A DNA stretch of 64,000 bases from Clostridium sp. (GTDB lineage: Bacteria > Cyanobacteriota > Vampirovibrionia > Gastranaerophilales > Gastranaerophilaceae): the NCBI GenBank assembly GCA_018362895.1, contig JAHALR010000012.1, positions 29,312-93,311 of the forward strand. The letters run 5' to 3'. This document shows positions 62,076-64,000 of this stretch, in pieces. The first letter of the stretch is position 1. Every line of letters begins with the position of its first letter. The notes beneath the pieces are model-generated. The model searched no databases, was not told the origin of the DNA, and saw only the letters and a program-made list of their open reading frames with translations. The translations under genes and the position numbers were made by a program.

Positions 62076-63527
62076 CTAAATATTTTCTTTTTTGTTTAAG
62101 ATTCTTCGATATGTACTTCTACTTATATTTAATTCTTTGCAAATTTCTTCAATACTTTTTCCAGCTTTTCTCAATTCGATAATTTCTTGTTTTTTTATCT
62201 TGGAAATAGTTTCTCTTGATTTTCTATGAGCTGTTTGCAAATTGTACTTTCTGATGAGTGCTGTATAGTTTGCATGTGTTATATTCAGGCCTTTACAGAT
62301 TTGTTGTACAGGTATTTTAGCATCTATCATTTCTTGTAGTTTTTTTATTGATACTGAATCTAGAGTGTTAATAGACTCTCTGTAAACAGTTTTTATCTGT
62401 GCAACTTTTGCTTTTTCACTATATGTTGTTTCAGCACATTTTAATTCTTCTGCTATTTGTTTTATTGTTTTTCCGGATGATGCCAATTGTTCTAATTTGT
62501 TCCTTGGTATAATTATTTCACCAAAGTGATGCTGGTAATTATAATCAATTTTTAAACGTTTTAGCAGCTTATAAAATGCAGAATTGTTTATGTTTAGTCT
62601 TTTGCAAATTTCATCAGGAGATAATTTTTCATCTACTAATTTTTGTAATGTATGTGCATCAATTGAAGCTATATGATTTCTATTAATCATGTTTTCTGTA
62701 ACTATTCCAAATTTTGCCAGTAGTCTTGAATATGTTCTTTCCGGTATGTTGAGAATCTGGCTGATTTCTTTTGCTGACTTATTATCCTTAATTAATGTTT
62801 CTATTTGTTCTTTTGTTATTGATGCAATTTTTTCCTTTTGGAGATTTTGTTTGGTCTTAATTCCGAATTTTGCAAGAAGAGAGCTGTAAATGTTTGGGGT
62901 AATTTGGAGTTCATTTAATATTTCTTGATAACTCTTTCCGGAATTCAATAAATCAGCAAACCTTTCTTTGGAAATAGAATCATAATGCATTTTGGCTTTT
63001 TTATATGGAGTTTGTATTTTGAACTTTTTAAGCAAGCTAAAATAAGTATTTTCTGTAATTCCCAAACTTTGCGCAATTTGTTTAACGCTGAGTCCTGAAT
63101 TTATTTTCTCTTCTAATTGTTGTGCTGTTACAGATTTATTTTTATCTTTTAAAATTTTTATTGGGCTTTTCAAATCAAAATGTTCAAGCAGCTTATAATA
63201 GGCATTCGAAGTGATTTTTAGTTTTTCACAAATTTGCGATACCAAAAGTCCTTGCTGTAATAGCGCAGAGAAGTTTTCTTTTGATATGTTAGATAAATTA
63301 TCTGAAAGTTTTTGTTTATTATATGAAATATTGTAGCGCCTTAAAAGTTTATAATAAGTGTCAAGGGCAATACCCAGCTCAGCAGAAATTTGTTTTACTG
63401 TTTTGCCACTGTTTATAAGTTGAATAATTTGATTTGCAGTAATATCTGCAACGTTTCCTTTAAAGCTTATTATGGGTGGTAGGGTTTGTTTTTTGTTAGA
63501 ATATGATGTATTAAAAATAATGTTCAT
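62076..63527 (-). CDS. Nine tandem helix-turn-helix repeats, 52-residue period
   Basis: A 483-residue protein built almost wholly of one repeated unit. The anchor Ile of the first HTH helix falls at residues 47, 99, 151, 203, 255, 307, 358, 410 and 462, so the period is 52, with one 51-residue step. Each unit reads approximately (I/V)(T/S)xxxLxxLIxxGKSxxxI and then LxITxxTYxxLLKKFxI, with the residues around the turn and recognition helix changing from unit to unit. The N-terminal 25 residues contain PPIISFKGN. The likely role is sequence-specific DNA binding. It lies next to ssrA on the same strand. Confidence 0.85.
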   Translation of the reverse strand: MNIIFNTSYSNKKQTLPPIISFKGNVADITANQIIQLINSGKTVKQISAELGIALDTYYKLLRRYNISYNKQKLSDNLSNISKENFSALLQQGLLVSQICEKLKITSNAYYKLLEHFDLKSPIKILKDKNKSVTAQQLEEKINSGLSVKQIAQSLGITENTYFSLLKKFKIQTPYKKAKMHYDSISKERFADLLNSGKSYQEILNELQITPNIYSSLLAKFGIKTKQNLQKEKIASITKEQIETLIKDNKSAKEISQILNIPERTYSRLLAKFGIVTENMINRNHIASIDAHTLQKLVDEKLSPDEICKRLNINNSAFYKLLKRLKIDYNYQHHFGEIIIPRNKLEQLASSGKTIKQIAEELKCAETTYSEKAKVAQIKTVYRESINTLDSVSIKKLQEMIDAKIPVQQICKGLNITHANYTALIRKYNLQTAHRKSRETISKIKKQEIIELRKAGKSIEEICKELNISRSTYRRILNKKENI

Positions 63528-63587
63528 AATATTATTTTTAAAAACAAACAGAAATTTTTTTGCTATTTATGAAACTAATAAATTAAA

Positions 63588-63710
63588 ATGGTGGAGACGA
63601 GGGACTCTGCCGAGTGAAAGTTGCCTGTGGCAAGTTTCACGAGAGGACGAACCCAAAGAGTTCGATTCCCCAAAAATTTTGAAAATATGAATATATGGTG
63701 GAGACGAGGG
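63588..63710. repeat. 16-bp direct repeat of the tmRNA 3' end plus three hairpins
   Basis: ATGGTGGAGACGAGGG occurs at 63588-63603 and at 63695-63710, where it is the tmRNA acceptor end. Between them are three hairpins: ACTC/GAGT (63604-63615), a 27-nt one at 63614-63640 (GTGAAA and TTGCC arms), and CGAAC/GTTCG (63648-63664). TTCGATTCCCC (63661-63671) is also inverted relative to the tmRNA T arm (63709-63719). This could be an attachment-site duplication. Confidence 0.6.
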
Positions 63711-64000
63711 GAATCGAACCCCTGTCCGAAATGGAATGCAGCAAACATCTACGAGCGTAGGTGCATTTTATCTCGTTTCAGCAAGGAAAGCTTCCTCAAC
63801 CTGAGCTAAAACAAAGCAGTTTTAAGAGATACGCTCCTCGAGAAAAGTCTTGATACGGTTAATTCTCATCCCCGTACTGCGTCTTGCATAGTGGACCCTG
63901 CACAGCGGCAAGCTGGCCGTACAGAGTGGGCATAGTTCAGTCTGTCGAACTATCGGTTACTAAGCAGCGAGAGCTGCTCTTCTGCCGAAATTGCCTTCGA
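63696..64000 (-). ncRNA. ssrA: tmRNA (ssrA), 3' part, 5' end outside window
   Basis: Transfer-messenger RNA on the minus strand, rescuing stalled ribosomes. Its 3' end reads CAGGGGTTCGATTCCCCTCG then TCTCCACCA, with the T arm and encoded CCA. At the other edge the tag frame codes for EGNFGRRAALAA followed by TAG and TAA (63962-63957), the standard AA-LAA degradation tag end. The tag precedes the 3' tRNA-like half in the same molecule, which fits a one-piece tmRNA. Paired GC-rich segments in between represent pseudoknots. Confidence 0.93.

Noticed and set aside
63472..63809. Open frames on the plus strand over the end region and tmRNA
   Set aside because: They cross the HTH-array start and the complement of tmRNA; the tmRNA identification is firm, so these are not coding.

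Overview
The window is AT-rich bacterial chromosome and most likely comes from a non-photosynthetic relative of the Cyanobacteria (class Vampirovibrionia/Melainabacteria, probably order Gastranaerophilales of animal guts). The main evidence is the RNA polymerase locus. The beta' subunit is split into rpoC1 and rpoC2, and RpoC2 carries an insertion of about 650 residues in the trigger loop, both cyanobacterial hallmarks. No photosynthesis gene is visible. An oxygen-independent ribonucleotide reductase, four tandem flagellins and a flagellar export operon fit an anaerobic, motile gut member of this lineage. The lineage call is an inference from gene content; no database was searched.

Layout. 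1-3.6 kb: end of nrdD, its activase nrdG, a secreted protein, then adk-map on the minus strand. 3.7-7.9 kb: four tandem flagellin genes with repeated upstream motifs and CsrA-like leader sites. 7.9-9.9 kb: a nanE/ROK-kinase pair for N-acetylmannosamine-6-phosphate, and a small ORF. 9.9-13.2 kb: agmatinase next to a type IV pilus pair (PilO, and a single protein that looks like a PilM-PilN fusion). 13.3-24.7 kb: rlmB, the principal sigma factor, rpoB, rpoC1 (damaged at its 5' end) and rpoC2. 24.7-33.6 kb: a mixed region with two secreted proteins, a lone OppF-type ATPase, a Slt-type lytic transglycosylase, a receiver-histidine kinase hybrid, a lone MalG-type permease, an HNH protein and a calpain-like protein. 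33.6-37.6 kb: flagellar operon fliMN-like, fliO, fliP, long fliQ, a pilus/secretin-N-like protein, fliR. 37.8-46.7 kb: a PfpI/Hsp31 protein, a pentapeptide-repeat protein, a signalling operon (GAF-HD-GYP, TPR protein, two NarL-type regulators), a glycosyltransferase, and an ECF sigma/anti-sigma pair. 47-53.7 kb: a frameshifted CBS-domain gene, a TPR-HExxH protein, two large unrecognised proteins, two small helical proteins and a family-4 uracil-DNA glycosylase. 53.9-63.5 kb: an accessory-looking stretch with three XRE regulators, a quinone reductase, Hsp20, a LOG-type protein, a radical SAM/glycosyltransferase/FkbM group, an AlkD-like protein and a protein made of nine tandem helix-turn-helix units. 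The window ends in the 3' part of tmRNA (ssrA, minus strand), whose terminal 16 bases are duplicated 107 bp away.

How the parts connect. Motility dominates: flagellins, export and switch components, c-di-GMP turnover (HD-GYP) and response regulators. A 14-bp motif (ATACTTWAGTTGTA) occurs upstream of the flagellins and, identically, at the promoter of the NarL-type regulator at 39.7 kb, suggesting shared control. The most unusual gene is the nine-repeat HTH array at 62.1-63.5 kb, whose repeats follow a near-exact 52-residue period. The rpoC1 5' lesion is the main point to check for sequence quality.
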